From NCBI GenBank assembly GCA_037903355.1, contig JBAJFE010000026.1, positions 3,782,001 to 3,846,000 of the forward strand: 64,000 bases of DNA. Direction: 5' to 3'. Of the stretch, positions 12,049 through 22,599 are shown piece by piece. The stretch is from Trichuris trichiura. Lineage: Eukaryota; Nematoda; Enoplea; Trichinellida; Trichuridae. The translations under genes were made by a program, and so were the position numbers. The number at the start of each line of letters is the position of its first letter. The stretch's first letter is position 1. The notes under the pieces were generated by a model, which saw nothing but the letters and a program-made list of their open reading frames with translations, was not told where the DNA came from and did no database searches.

Positions 12049-12387
12049 AGTGGGAAAGGAGGACTACATCTCAGCGTTGAACTAATCAAAGACCCCCTTA
12101 GATGCAGTTCGTTTTTCTCGTTGGCTAGTTTATTTACTTGCGTTAACATTAGCAATACTGACATCTCTACCTTACAACGAGGGCACATTACCCTTCTGGC
12201 TTTGGCACTTTCACGCTTGGATGAAATGTTCACAAACACCTGTCCCCTCAGCTTGCTTTTCTCTCTCCGGTAAAATTGGCTGTCAACGCATTTTTAACTA
12301 ACAACAACTGGAACTGCATGCCACTGTGCGCTTATGCGAGAGAATATTAACGCTTAACTCAGCCTCAAGTTATCATTGTGCAATCAG

Positions 12388-12393
12388 AATAAA
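12388..12393 (+). terminator. Candidate polyadenylation signal AATAAA
   Basis: AATAAA occurs 340 bp after the stop codon of the coiled-coil/CBM48 gene and before the hAT element that starts near 12590. It is the first such hexamer downstream of the stop. Position is the only support. Confidence 0.4.
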
Positions 12394-12589
12394 CAGCTTT
12401 TCCTCGACCTTTTTTCTCCTGCTTCCGTGGTTATGTTACAGTTCATAGGAGTACATAAAGTCTCACTGTTTGTACTGAGTAGGATTTAACAGTTATCTGT
12501 TGGCATCTTTTGATCGCCTAAAACCATCAGGGAAAGTATACTTAGCAGTTCGTGAAGTTACTATGTCCTAAATCACCATTAGGTAATCT

Positions 12590-14357
12590 ATTTCAGGCAT
12601 GCCAAACTCAGGGTTCCCTAAGTGCCGCATGGGTCACCTTTTGTTGTCACGATGGCCGCACATGATAACTAATTGAAGTCATATAATAAAAATTATTGCA
12701 AAATATTCTTGTTACTTAAACTCAGAAATATACAATGTGCACACAAATAGTTTAGCATCTAGCGACGCTCATGAACGCAAAGTAATGAAGTAATTTAGCA
12801 AAAAAATTTGAATTTTAAAAAGGTAACATGGAATTTTGCACGGCAGCAACAAATACATTGTACAAAAATTACAACAGGCAAAAATGAACATTTGCTTACG
12901 ACTCAGCCATTTGGTTGAAATGTCTGTGCGGTTCCGATTTTGATCAGAGATGACAAGTGTTGTTCAGTGAACCTTGTTCTCTGAGATTCTGTTGATCTCA
13001 TGAAGGTCTCAAGATATTTTGCTATGAATGTAGAAGCCTACTACATTTCTAATAGTTCTATCTGCAGGCTTTCCTCTGCCTCAGTAACATCAAAGGTGAA
13101 TGGTGCTGAGAATAATGCAAACTAGTGCTCTAAAAATGGGGAATCCTGAGGTCAGTCTTGAAATTCTTTTGGCAACAATTCCAAGTGACTGACATATCTA
13201 GCGAAGTTAAATACAAGGCTGAGTATCAACGGCGTTTTTCAGCTCTTTGCACTTAGGAAAATGAACTAAATTTTCATTTGACAACTGCAATTTCCGTAAG
13301 CATATTTTTGTAATGAAGCACTTGATGTCATCATACAACTAAGCGATGAGTCTGTTTTTACCTTGTAATTTCAAATTTAGATCAATCAGTTGTCCAGTAA
13401 CGTCCACAGCAAAAGCCAGATCTTAACCAACTTTCGTCTCTTATGTCATTTGTTTTGTCCTTTCATCTCCAAAAACGTAACTATTTCTCGTCACAATAAA
13501 TAAATTCTGTCAGCGTTTTGTGACACGACAACCAGTGGACTTCTGTGTAGAATGGGACATACATACATGGTGCAATTTTAAGATCTTTGAACACAAATTT
13601 GCTAATGAATAATACAGTGAAAATAAGCAAATGTTGAATCTGTGTGTAAGTTTTCTGTTTTTGTTCGTAACATGGAGGCAACACAATTAAGTCTACCAGC
13701 CGTAATTGCAGCGCTGTCGATAGCTAGGCATGCAAGTTCACTCAAATGCAAACTATAGTTCTGGGAATTTACTCGACCTTGTCAAAGACATCCTGGTTTG
13801 TTGTAAAGTTATGCGTGGGTACCAATTCAACCAATTCTTCATAAATATTAAAATCACTGTCACAGGCCGTGATGAAAACCGTTAGCTGTGCTATTCCAGT
13901 GATATCAACGATATCATCAATAGCGACAAAAAATGTTCAAATCTTGGAGTTGTCGTTTTCAATTGCTGTTTCAGATCGCCTGCCATTTCGTCAATCCGTT
14001 CAGCAATAGTGTTCCTAATTAATGAAATATCCCTGAACAAGTCTGTTTCCACTGGACACAAAATCTGAGCCGTTTTCAGAAGGCATTGTTTTACGAAATC
14101 CCCTTCATTGCAAGATTTCCCACTCAAGGCGATAATTCTGCTGAGTTCATAAATTGCAGTGAGGGTACCGACATTCGCCTTTTTAATTTTCGTAAAACAG
14201 GTCTGTTGCAGTCCCAAGTCAGCCTTTACTTGCCTGAGTCTTGAGAAACGCACTAGAACTTCACCATTGTCGTAATACCGATGATTCGTTTCATAATGCC
14301 TTTTCAACTTATACTCTTTTGGGGCGGCAATGCTGCTGTTGCAAAGCAAACAATGTA
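12590..14357 (-). mobile_element. Decayed hAT transposon, copy 1
   Basis: The minus strand encodes a broken hAT transposase of the GTF2IRD2/ZBED type. The left (3') end, starting near GGCATGCCAAACTCAGGGTT, recurs at 42405-42704, which helps to fix the boundary. On the right the element is cut by a Tigger relic at TA 14356-14357. Confidence 0.65.
12700..14349 (-). pseudogene. hAT transposase pseudogene (GTF2IRD2-like)
   Basis: Reading down from 14349, the product starts inside the BED-type zinc finger (LLCNSSIAAPKEYKLKRHYE). It continues through the conserved block with ILCPVETDLFRDISL and a typical NTIAERIDEM segment. After a frameshift near 13925 the next frame carries the catalytic-region signature AIDDIVDITGIAQLTVFITA and then DSDFNIYEELVELVP. 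Further frames hold an HCIIH-like segment and a TEVHWLS motif near 13530, both standard in this family, then a weak C-terminal dimerisation region near 13050-13200. At least three frameshifts or stops break it, so it is inactive. Confidence 0.7.
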
Positions 14358-15350
14358 CAGTTACCCCTAGTTATCCGCGGTCAATTCGTCCCGAAATTTG
14401 AGCGCTACACCGTCTACCGCGAATCACCAAATTCGCCTTGTACAGGATATCCAATGAAAAAGGCAAAATAGCTTATATTCTAGCCGCGTATTTCGTCCTG
14501 CCCCCTTGAATTCCTTCTGGAACAGTTATCATACTTAGTATGCAAGATCTTTCGAAGCTTGGTACTGCTAGCTACGAGATAATAACATCAATGAGACTGC
14601 GCTTGTCCAGTGGGGTTAGCCATCAGGGTCCAGGCCGTTAGAAACAAGAAGGGATGGAAGTAAGGTGCTCTTTCTTTAAACGCCTGGGAAACTCGTTGCT
14701 TTAATGAACTAAGCGATATACTAGTGCGCGGAATGGGTACAGAGCAGGGGAAATATAAAATACATGGGCGCACTTAATGCGGAAGTACTGAACATCGCAT
14801 AGAACACATCCACATGAAGCAAAACGTCTACGGCAGAAACGTTTGGGGCATCAGGAAACAGAAAATTTACCCACCTTCTGTGGGTGGGCGCAGATCTGCT
14901 GGAGACTGGGCAGTCGCAGGGTTTTCTGAACTCGTTGGTAGCGAAACTTCCCGCCTTAAAATGTTAGACTCCGCAGCTGCCAAAGCTTCATTTAAAAACA
15001 TTGTTACAGGGAGCTATCTCTCCTTTTTCTTCGTTTTATCGAATAAATCTTGTAGCGGCTTCAACGAAGCCGTTTTTCTTCGTTAACCATGACGCCACCT
15101 TCCATAGATGGGTCGTACTCAGCAATCATACCCTTTAGGGCCTGCGCTTGCCAGAAAATACAGGCAAACTTTGACAGCGTCCAATGCGAGGGTGATTGGG
15201 CTTCTGTATATTCCATAACGTCGTCGTCGTTCCCCGTAGGTGATTGCAGCAGTTCCTCGAGTTGCCAACAAGAAATGACCCTTCTTGTTTCAAGAGACTT
15301 CTAACAATAAGTCCGCGTTATCTACCTTGACCTAATCGAAAATTGTACTG
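14358..15350 (-). mobile_element. Decayed Tigger transposon, copy 2
   Basis: The left end is CAGTTACCCCTAGTTATCCG, preceded by TA. The inner sequence from about 14385 to 15230 follows copy 1 (6190-7000) closely, including a shared block around GGAATGGGTACAGAGCAGGG (6540 and 14729). The right end is unclear: GTACTG followed by TA at 15351 would suit a Tc1/mariner boundary but shows little inverted match to the left end. Only the tail of a transposase is discernible. It lies where the BED finger of the hAT transposase is interrupted. Confidence 0.6.
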
Positions 15351-15352
15351 TA

Positions 15353-18098
15353 TTAACAGAGGATAGACTTCATTCTTCTTGTTGGAGTAACAAAAATCGA
15401 CTAACAGAAGTCACCCTGAACGAGGCCCGCCGGTATATATGACACGGTTTCCAACCCCGGACGCCCAGGGCACAAGGTTTGGTGCCTCAGTATTCCCTGT
15501 GCGGACCGCCTATCTGCGTGCAAAGGGCGGCATGCGGCTTGCGAACCGCCAGTTTGACATGCCTGCTTTAAAGGAAGCAGTTTCTAGGAGACTTAAAAAC
15601 AGGGAATAATATAATATAAATATAATATAAAATAAGAGGAAACGAAATGCGGAAGAAGGGAATAATTCAGCCTAGGCTGAAGACGGGTCACGACCGATCC
15701 AAAAGCTCCGGAGATTGAAGTTATTTTACATCTGACGGGAGACACTCACTCCGTAATAAAGCCACTTCATTACGAATCTCCTATTATTCAAAAGCAATCT
15801 AAATTAAGAAGAATTTTACGACTTGCCAACTCACTGTGAAGCAAAAAGCAGGATGCAGATGAGTGAAGATGGCAATGTTGTTTACTGCAGTCCTTTGGAA
15901 GTGTATTGCAATGGCTCTGTCGAACGGTTTTAAGATGCCCTCCCAACGGACATTTCCGAAAGCCTTACATTGCCTTTTTCTGGCTTTTAAAGTGCCGTGG
16001 TGCATTTGCAGGAAATGTTACCAGAATTATAATACGGACTAACAAAGAATTGAAGCGGGAGCTTAATCTCAAGTACGCATGCTTCCAGTTGCACTAAAAT
16101 ATTTCACTCCTACATCCAGGACTATGGGCCATAGTGATAAAGTTTCTTATTTTTCTCTCTTTGTACTTAGTTGACGGCAGTTTCAATGCTGTTACTGACG
16201 CCCTGACGAAGAACAGAAATCGACTGCAAATAGTAAAGCGTAGAAGATGTACGGATTTTATCAACAAATATTGGGCCAGACGTGAGTATGCGATGAATCC
16301 CATTTTGACCTATGTAAGATCAAAGTGGCATTTTTCATATGGCACTACAAGACCATTTTCAAAGAGCCATGAGTAACGCTTTACCAGATATGCACAAGTT
16401 TAATGAAGAACTGCGAATGCTATTCTTTATAATTTCTACAAAGAAGACGTAACCGCTGCTTGGATACGTGCATTGAACCGGAAAGCAACGTTTACAGCCA
16501 AAAAGGCTTTAAACTCCACTTCAAGTTGCCATCGTCCGCTGACTGAGCCAGGCATTTATACCGACACGAATATGATTTTGAAAGCTATGCACAATAACAT
16601 TTCTTTTATAAGCGTTCAAAGTGCCAAAGATGCAAAGTGTTTCGTAAGGCAATTACCAAATACCCGCTATTCTATAGTATGAGTAATGCTAGTGATAATA
16701 ACGCTCGTTAGCTGTTGGGAAATCGTAAAACGCAATGAACATATACTACACAATTCAAAAAACAGGCCAAAACGGAACTTTCATTATTACAGTAGAATCT
16801 TTACCTGAATTGGCAGGAAACAAAAACTGCAAAACCGTATTGAAAATCTAATATCTTAGAGCATCAAGGTGCTATTAGTAATAAACAGCATTCCCTCAAG
16901 GTTACGTGTGCACTGTCTCAACATAATTAATAAACTTGCAACTGTGAAACTCCTCCCACCTAATGCTAATTCCTTAATACAGTGAGTGGATCAAAGGGTA
17001 ATTAAAAAACAGAAATGCTTTTACTGAATACAGCTCCACCGTTATCTTTTATTGTTCAAGAACAATACTGCGGAATCCGTAATGAGACTTTTTTAAAAAG
17101 CCGATTGAACGACTGTCGTTATATGATAGCAGAGAGCTGAGACCTATAAAAGAATTAGCAATGAGAAGCTCATGAAACAAACTTATCGACACAAAGAAGA
17201 ACAAAGATCCTGCCAGGATCAATGGTGACCAAGAAGTACCAGAGAAACTGGAGACCAAAAGATTTTAATTGTCAAATGAGTATAAAAACTTCGATATAGA
17301 AGCGTGGATAGCTTAGGACTGACAATCCGTGACTTCGTACACTGAAAGGGAGTGAAATTATCCATTTAGGAACCAGAAGAACAGAAAGTTGATGAATATG
17401 CGTGCCCTTCACACTAGAAGGTTTTTCAGCGCTTGGAAGTTGCCCTATGATGGTTTCAATGGCAAAAACAATGCGGTTCATTAAGGTCTGTTACGGTTGA
17501 GAAATGTTCATGACTTAACGGCCTAAAAGCAAATGACCGCTTTAAGACACATTAGGAATTGATCGACAAATACGGCGCAATTTTTTAAGGAAAGCTCAGC
17601 TTTTAACTTATAGCATAAGGAAATAAACGCGGCTTTTAAATCTTTTCGATCTGCCATCAGAGTATAAGCAAATTTGTAGTATAAATGAAGCCTTCCATAA
17701 AGCTTCATTTGCATCTACAGGGCCCCTTCACAGTAACCCAGTCGTGAATGATTATTAGTTAATGAAATCCTTTAACCTATTAGAAGCATTCGACACTTGC
17801 ACTTCTCTAAGACAGCTTATCCTTCCAGATTTACTTTTTCTAGTGAAAAGATATTGCTTCATTCCCAAAGGAAGCTAAACGATTGGCAATTGCAAGGAAA
17901 ACTATCCATGTGCAACAAGAATATTCATCCCGACTCCTAGACCACATCGTACGCGAAAAATTTGTCCTCATTCAAAAGAGATCAGCCTGTTCCTTTGCCT
18001 AAATAACAGTCCGTGATAGTAACTCCGTTGATGCAGACTGTTTGGTTTTACACATTTAACACGAATATGAACGACTGCCACGCCACAAAAGGCCATCA
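15353..18098. other. Intergenic stretch without recognised gene
   Basis: The sequence is AT-rich, with an ATATAATATAA-type low-complexity patch at 15606-15640. Several open frames of 60-80 codons occur on both strands, but none shows a known motif or consistent splice structure. It separates the hAT/Tigger block from the 3' end of the zinc-finger gene. Confidence 0.5.
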
Positions 18099-18104
18099 TT
18101 TATT
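18099..18104 (-). terminator. Candidate polyadenylation signal (AATAAA, minus strand)
   Basis: TTTATT on the plus strand reads AATAAA on the minus strand, about 290 bp after the stop codon of the zinc-finger gene. This is positional support only. Confidence 0.35.
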
Positions 18105-18390
18105 TGCAGCACTCGCATGGCGAAACCGTCGTGAAATTTTTTGAAATGGTCTTCAGTTAGTCTGAACATGCCAAAAAGTTATGTAAAAGTATCAGAAGCT
18201 CTATTTGGTCATAGTAGCAAGCAGTCAGTCAGTAGACTTAAGAAGTAGCAAAAATAAAAGCCCGTGGTCAGGAATTAATTCTAGAAAATAGGCACCTCAC
18301 AGTCAATCAAATTCGACGCACAGAATACAAAATCAGCGTGTCTGACTCTGTTGCGTGCATCAGTGAAATCTACCTGAAATACAACTGGTG

Positions 18391-20052
18391 CTATCCTTGG
18401 GCAACTGCTTCGTCGTTTCCGCTGCAATCCTTCAGACCACAGATCGTGGCACCCTCTCGGCGCTTTACTTTGAAATGCTTCTTCTCGTGCATTCGTACAT
18501 TGGCTCGCCGTTTGCTAACATGCAAGCAGTAGCGGCACTGCCACATGAAGCAGACACTACCGTCAATTACTACTTTTACCTTAATAAATATTGCAGCAAT
18601 CTATCCATGTGAGGGCAAAAAAATCCAACTAACCTTTTGTATTTCTTTGGAATCCTTAGCCAACTGCTTCTTGATGAGCGGTACGCGAGAATGTTGCTTT
18701 GCCGGAATATGTAATGGCGACATATTTTGCTTCATCTTCACCAAAAATTGACCATTTGCATCGCCTAGACGTGGCAGTTCATAGGCGGTAAAGTCATGAA
18801 TCTCTGTAGCACGACATCCGTTTAGTTCCATTTCAGCCGCGTTGATAATTGCGCTGAAGTCGGACATTACATCTGCAACATCTTTCAGATCGAGGGCCAC
18901 AGCGTATTCCTCTTCAATGACGACTGGAGAAACTGGAAGTTCATCCTCATTTACCGTTGAAGAGCCACCTGCAGAGAGTTCATAAGTATCTTCAGCACCA
19001 GAACCAGAGGATGATGATGGGATGCTGTTGAGCATTTCCACATTCTCGCTATCTTTCACTGGACGCTTCCATTGTTGGAGCCCATTCTTAAGAACCACAA
19101 CGTTTGGAGGCGCCATTTCCTTCGAAGGGTCAGCAGTTAGCTCGACTTGCTCACACTTGACTGCTTCCCAATCGCCCGCCAGTTTAACTACTCTGGCAGT
19201 TGAGTGACTCAACTTCTTAAAGCGGATGTGCTTATGCACATCAGAGCTCCAATTGGAGCGGTACCCGCAGGCGGAACACTGGAATGGTTTTTTGTTTTCA
19301 TGCTTTTGCGTATGGACCCGGAACGCTTGGACGAATTTTGTCAAGTAGGGACATAGTTTGCATTTGAGCCACTTGTCACCGTTCACGTTCCTGCCGACAA
19401 TCGCGTACTTTTGCACAGCAGCGAGACCGGGTGATAAGCTGCTGTTGCGCGGTTTTAACTTCGGTCGATCACCTGAATGTTTGCTCATGTTAGGTAGCAT
19501 TGAGACGAAGCTTGACTTCAGACTGTTCATCGTATCGCCGAATTTGATGCTCAAACGAACAGTTTCCGGGGAATCACTGGATTGCAACAAGCCATGCGAG
19601 TTGCTGTTGTAATCTTTTTCAATTTCTTCCTCTTCACCGTCTGGCCCATTCAATACTGGCAACTTAGGAATAAAGGACGTCAGTTTAGCCTTTTTTGTCT
19701 TACTCGAATTCTTCTCCTCTGCACTGCGACGATTATATCTGGTGCGCACCCTTATTTTGTGCACTTTAGCCAAATGACGTATTAAGTCAGCCTTCCACTT
19801 GCTACTACGCTGGCAGTACTTGCAGTGGAAAGGCCGCTCGTTCGTATGCACCCGTTTATGACGAATCATCTCTGAAATCCACTTGCCTTGATAGCCACAA
19901 ACTGAACAAATTTTGCCATTAACGTCCGGATCGCTGCTCACAGTTGCATCCTTATCCAAATTCTGCGGCGAATCAATCACCTCTTCTTCAGGTAGAAAAC
20001 TCCATGCTGTTGTCGTCGCGGACTTCTTTACCACATCGTTGAACTGATTCAT
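18391..20052 (-). CDS. C2H2 zinc-finger protein (two exons)
   Basis: Exon 1 runs 20052-18634 and exon 2 18579-18391. The 54-bp intron starts GTTAGT, ends TTATTAAG and is phase 0. The product is about 535 residues. The start is the first ATG in the frame; the open frame extends further upstream but without another ATG. Fingers: residues 49-69 (CSVCGYQGKWISEMIRHKRVH), then 77-98 after the linker TNERPF, 231-251, and 259-275 followed by an irregular last histidine. A final finger in exon 2 is QCRYCLHVSKRRANVRMHEK with its terminal His. Between the finger pairs are a basic segment and Ser/acidic regions. Paired fingers with conserved linkers imply nucleic-acid binding and a nuclear role; the target is unknown. 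Without the intron the frame ends after ten unrelated residues, whereas splicing adds a complete finger, which supports the model. No frameshift is present. Confidence 0.85.
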
Positions 20053-20082
20053 AACGATATTTCCTCTTTGGAAACAAGCCAA

Positions 20083-21510
20083 TATCGTCTTAGTCGTCTT
20101 TGAGCTGAAGAATCGCGATGACCTTCGTCAGAAGTTCTACTGAAATACAAGAAAGGAATGTTGGCTGGCAGCGGTCGAAAGATGGAAACAACAGGCAGCA
20201 AAACCACTGCCGTAAGTACAAGCGAACAGAGTCTATGCACGTTCAAAGAGAGTTAGTAGGAGAAAGCGTGGAGAGAGAGAGAGGAGGGGAGAGAGAACAA
20301 AGACTGCAGTTTGTCATACAATGGCGAGCAAGGTCACGGAAAAGTAGAACAGCTCAGTGTAGTGCCGCGGGATAACAGTCGTCTGCCAACAGATTCAGCA
20401 GGCTAAGGGGAGCTGCAGACACGGAATAAGTATTGAAGTAAAATAAAGAGTAACAGCAACAGCGGAAGTATGGTTAATGCAAACGATCGGTTAAGAGTAG
20501 CTTCGATAACGTAAATAACATGCTATGGCTTAAAGAGCAAGCGCCATGTCTCTGGAGCCACGGGACATCAGCCCTAACGAATGGCCAACTGTAGGAAAGC
20601 GCAGCAGACCATTTCTTCGTTGATCACCCCTCGCTGCTGACCTATCCACTGATGGCGTGCTCGAGTTGACCCAGGCGCCAGTGCGGCAACCCACTTTACT
20701 TGCAGAGCAGATAGGCGACCTGGAGGACAACAGGCGCCGCCGTTCCCCTTATCGCAATCTGCGGAATGCCCTCTTGATCACAAATGAAGACCAGTTGACC
20801 TACCACTGTCTACTTTGGGAGGCACTGTCGACAGGTGCCAGACCAACGAACAGAACACCTAATGAACGTTGCTTTCAACCAGTGACCTTCGCAGCATCCG
20901 AAAGACGCCTGCAAATGATCCAGTTGTCTAAGCTCCTCGTAGTAATAAGTTAGCTTTCCATTTACTTGATGCTTGCCCAGATTCAAGCATTTTTGTACCA
21001 CATGTTCTTTAAACGGCAAAAAGCTCATTCACGGTTTTTTACTAACAAAGAAAACGTCAGACTATGACGATAGAAACAAGTATGCACATACATCGAATAG
21101 CCAAACCACAGAAAACCTCAAACAAAAAAAAATAAAGTCGTGTTTAGCGATGGACAATTTTGGACAACCAATGCCATTCTGCTCATCAAAGATGCAGAAC
21201 CTGTTTGCATACACGCTTGCGGTCTCCAAACTGAATTGGACCGCTAAGCTTCGTGTAACAATGTTAATAAAACTGGCTTTTCAGAATCGTCGGAACGGAC
21301 GAAAATGTAAAAACAGATGACAGTTAAAACGGCAATAGAAGCAACGGCGATTAACTTTTCGCGTTGCCTTATAGATGCTTCTTTTAGATCTAACGCTAAA
21401 TGCGCGCTTATTTAGAATGACTGCTGGAAAAAACCGCTTGGGGTTAACTGGCCAGGTCAGCCTAGCTGCATTGCCTTAATCTGCAGCAAGAAAAACGTAA
21501 AACATACTAT
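20083..21510. other. Region upstream of the zinc-finger gene
   Basis: This includes the presumed promoter and 5' UTR of the minus-strand zinc-finger gene. A purine-rich GAGAGAGAGAGAGG run lies near 20268-20295 on the plus strand. A comparatively GC-rich block at 20545-20953 may be coding (separate entry). The rest is AT-rich and shows no motif. Confidence 0.45.
20546..20953 (+). CDS. Candidate small gene or exon pair of unknown function
   Basis: This is a tentative call. An ATG at 20546 opens a short frame. If a donor at 20590-20592 (GTAGGA) joins an acceptor at GAGTTGACCCAG, the frame stays open to a stop at 20953 and gives about 110 residues. The second part is unusually GC-rich and hydrophilic (RNLRNALLITNEDQLTYHCL is one stretch), unlike surrounding AT-rich DNA. 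No family is recognised. It is divergent to the zinc-finger gene, so a shared promoter is possible. The alternative is chance open frame or an old pseudogene. Confidence 0.2.
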
Positions 21511-21579
21511 GTGAACAACAAGATCATTCATAATTTAAGGCGGGTTAATAGTAACAGTAATAATAACAATAATAATAAT

Positions 21580-21814
21580 ACTCTTAAAAACTGGATGCTT
21601 CGTAACGGGCTGTTTCATAATTTTTCAAATCTTTTAAGGCTTTTTCCGGAACTAGAACGTTTCGAAAGCTTCGAAAATAAAGTTGAGTACATTGGTCCTG
21701 TTCAATTTTTCCTAATAATCGCTCACCTACCCGCTGGTGGAGCAATTGTTTCGTTTGAATTACAGATACCAAGCAGATAAGAACGGGAAAAGCCGTAAAA
21801 GATCTGAAAAATTA

Positions 21815-21816
<2 letters not shown>
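21580..21816. mobile_element. Foldback-family fragment next to (AAT)n
   Basis: The segment begins AAAACTGGATGCTTCGTAAC and ends ACGGGAAAAGCCGTAAAAGA before the (AAT)n array. It shares its end motifs and the block GGAACTAGAACGTTTCGAAA with the complete foldback element at 21904-22244, but is more diverged. The open frame across it has no protein resemblance. Confidence 0.55.
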
Positions 21817-21904
<88 letters not shown>

Positions 21905-21905
21905 T
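21817..21905. repeat. (AAT)n microsatellite, about 89 bp
   Basis: About 29 uninterrupted AAT/ATA units. It sits exactly between two members of the foldback family. Confidence 0.95.
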
Positions 21906-22244
21906 GGTTGTAAGGTCTTCTACGGCTTTTCCCGTTTTTCGTTGTGTTGTTATCTGTAATTAAACTAAAACAACTGCTCTACCAACGGATGGATGAGCCG
22001 TTATTAAGAAACAATTATGTACAGATATCAATACACTCAACTCACTGGTGGAGTTCCACCACCTCACTGATGACGGAACTAGAGCGTTCCGAAAGCTTTG
22101 AACATTAAAAAGTTGAGTGCGTTGATATCTGTACATTTTCTTAATAACGGCTCATCCATCCGTTGGTAGAGCAGTTGTTTTAGTTTAATTACAGATAACA
22201 GCTCAACGAAAAACGGGAAAAGCCGTAGAAGACCTTACAACCAT
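21904..22244. mobile_element. Foldback (long inverted repeat) element
   Basis: The two arms of about 135 bp are almost perfect reverse complements. The left arm begins ATGGTTGTAAGGTCTTCTAC and the right arm ends GTAGAAGACCTTACAACCAT. The loop of about 70 bp holds GAACTAGAGCGTTCCGAAAG. There is no coding capacity. (AAT)n lies on the left; on the right a short tail with CAGTTTTCAA leads into the next (TAA)n array. High arm identity suggests either young age or gene conversion between arms. Confidence 0.85.
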
Positions 22245-22278
22245 GAAAATACAGCCCGTTACAAAACACACAGTTTTC

Positions 22279-22280
<2 letters not shown>

Positions 22281-22309
<29 letters not shown>

Positions 22310-22310
22310 G
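22281..22310. repeat. (TAA)n microsatellite, about 30 bp
   Basis: Ten TAA units, ending in a TAGTAG variant. They follow the motif CAGTTTTCAA and precede another foldback-family arm starting TAAGGTCTTCTACGG. Confidence 0.9.
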
Positions 22311-22510
22311 TAGTAAGGTCTTCTACGGCTTTTCCCGTTTTTTCGTTGTGCTGTTATCTGTAATTAAACTAAACAACTGCTCTACCAACGTTGATACGTA
22401 GAAGCCGTAGAAGCCGTAGAAGACCTTAGACCGTAGAAGCCGTAGAAGACCAAGCCGTAGAAGACCTTACTACCATGAAAATTCAACCCGTTACAAAACA
22501 TCCAGTTTTC
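22311..22510. mobile_element. Rearranged foldback copy with GCCGTAGAAG minisatellite
   Basis: The left part (22313-22390) repeats the arm of the element at 21904. The right part replaces the second arm with about six imperfect repeats of GCCGTAGAAGACC, then resumes the family end ACTACCATGAAAATTC and CCAGTTTTCAA. It looks like a collapsed or slipped copy in which the arm end has been amplified. Confidence 0.65.

Positions 22511-22587
<77 letters not shown>
22511..22587. repeat. (AAT)n microsatellite, about 77 bp
   Basis: About 25 AAT units, following the foldback-family terminus CCAGTTTTC. On the minus strand it would encode only isoleucine and is not a gene. Confidence 0.95.
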
Positions 22588-22588
<1 letters not shown>

Positions 22589-22599
22589 CAAGCCGCTTA

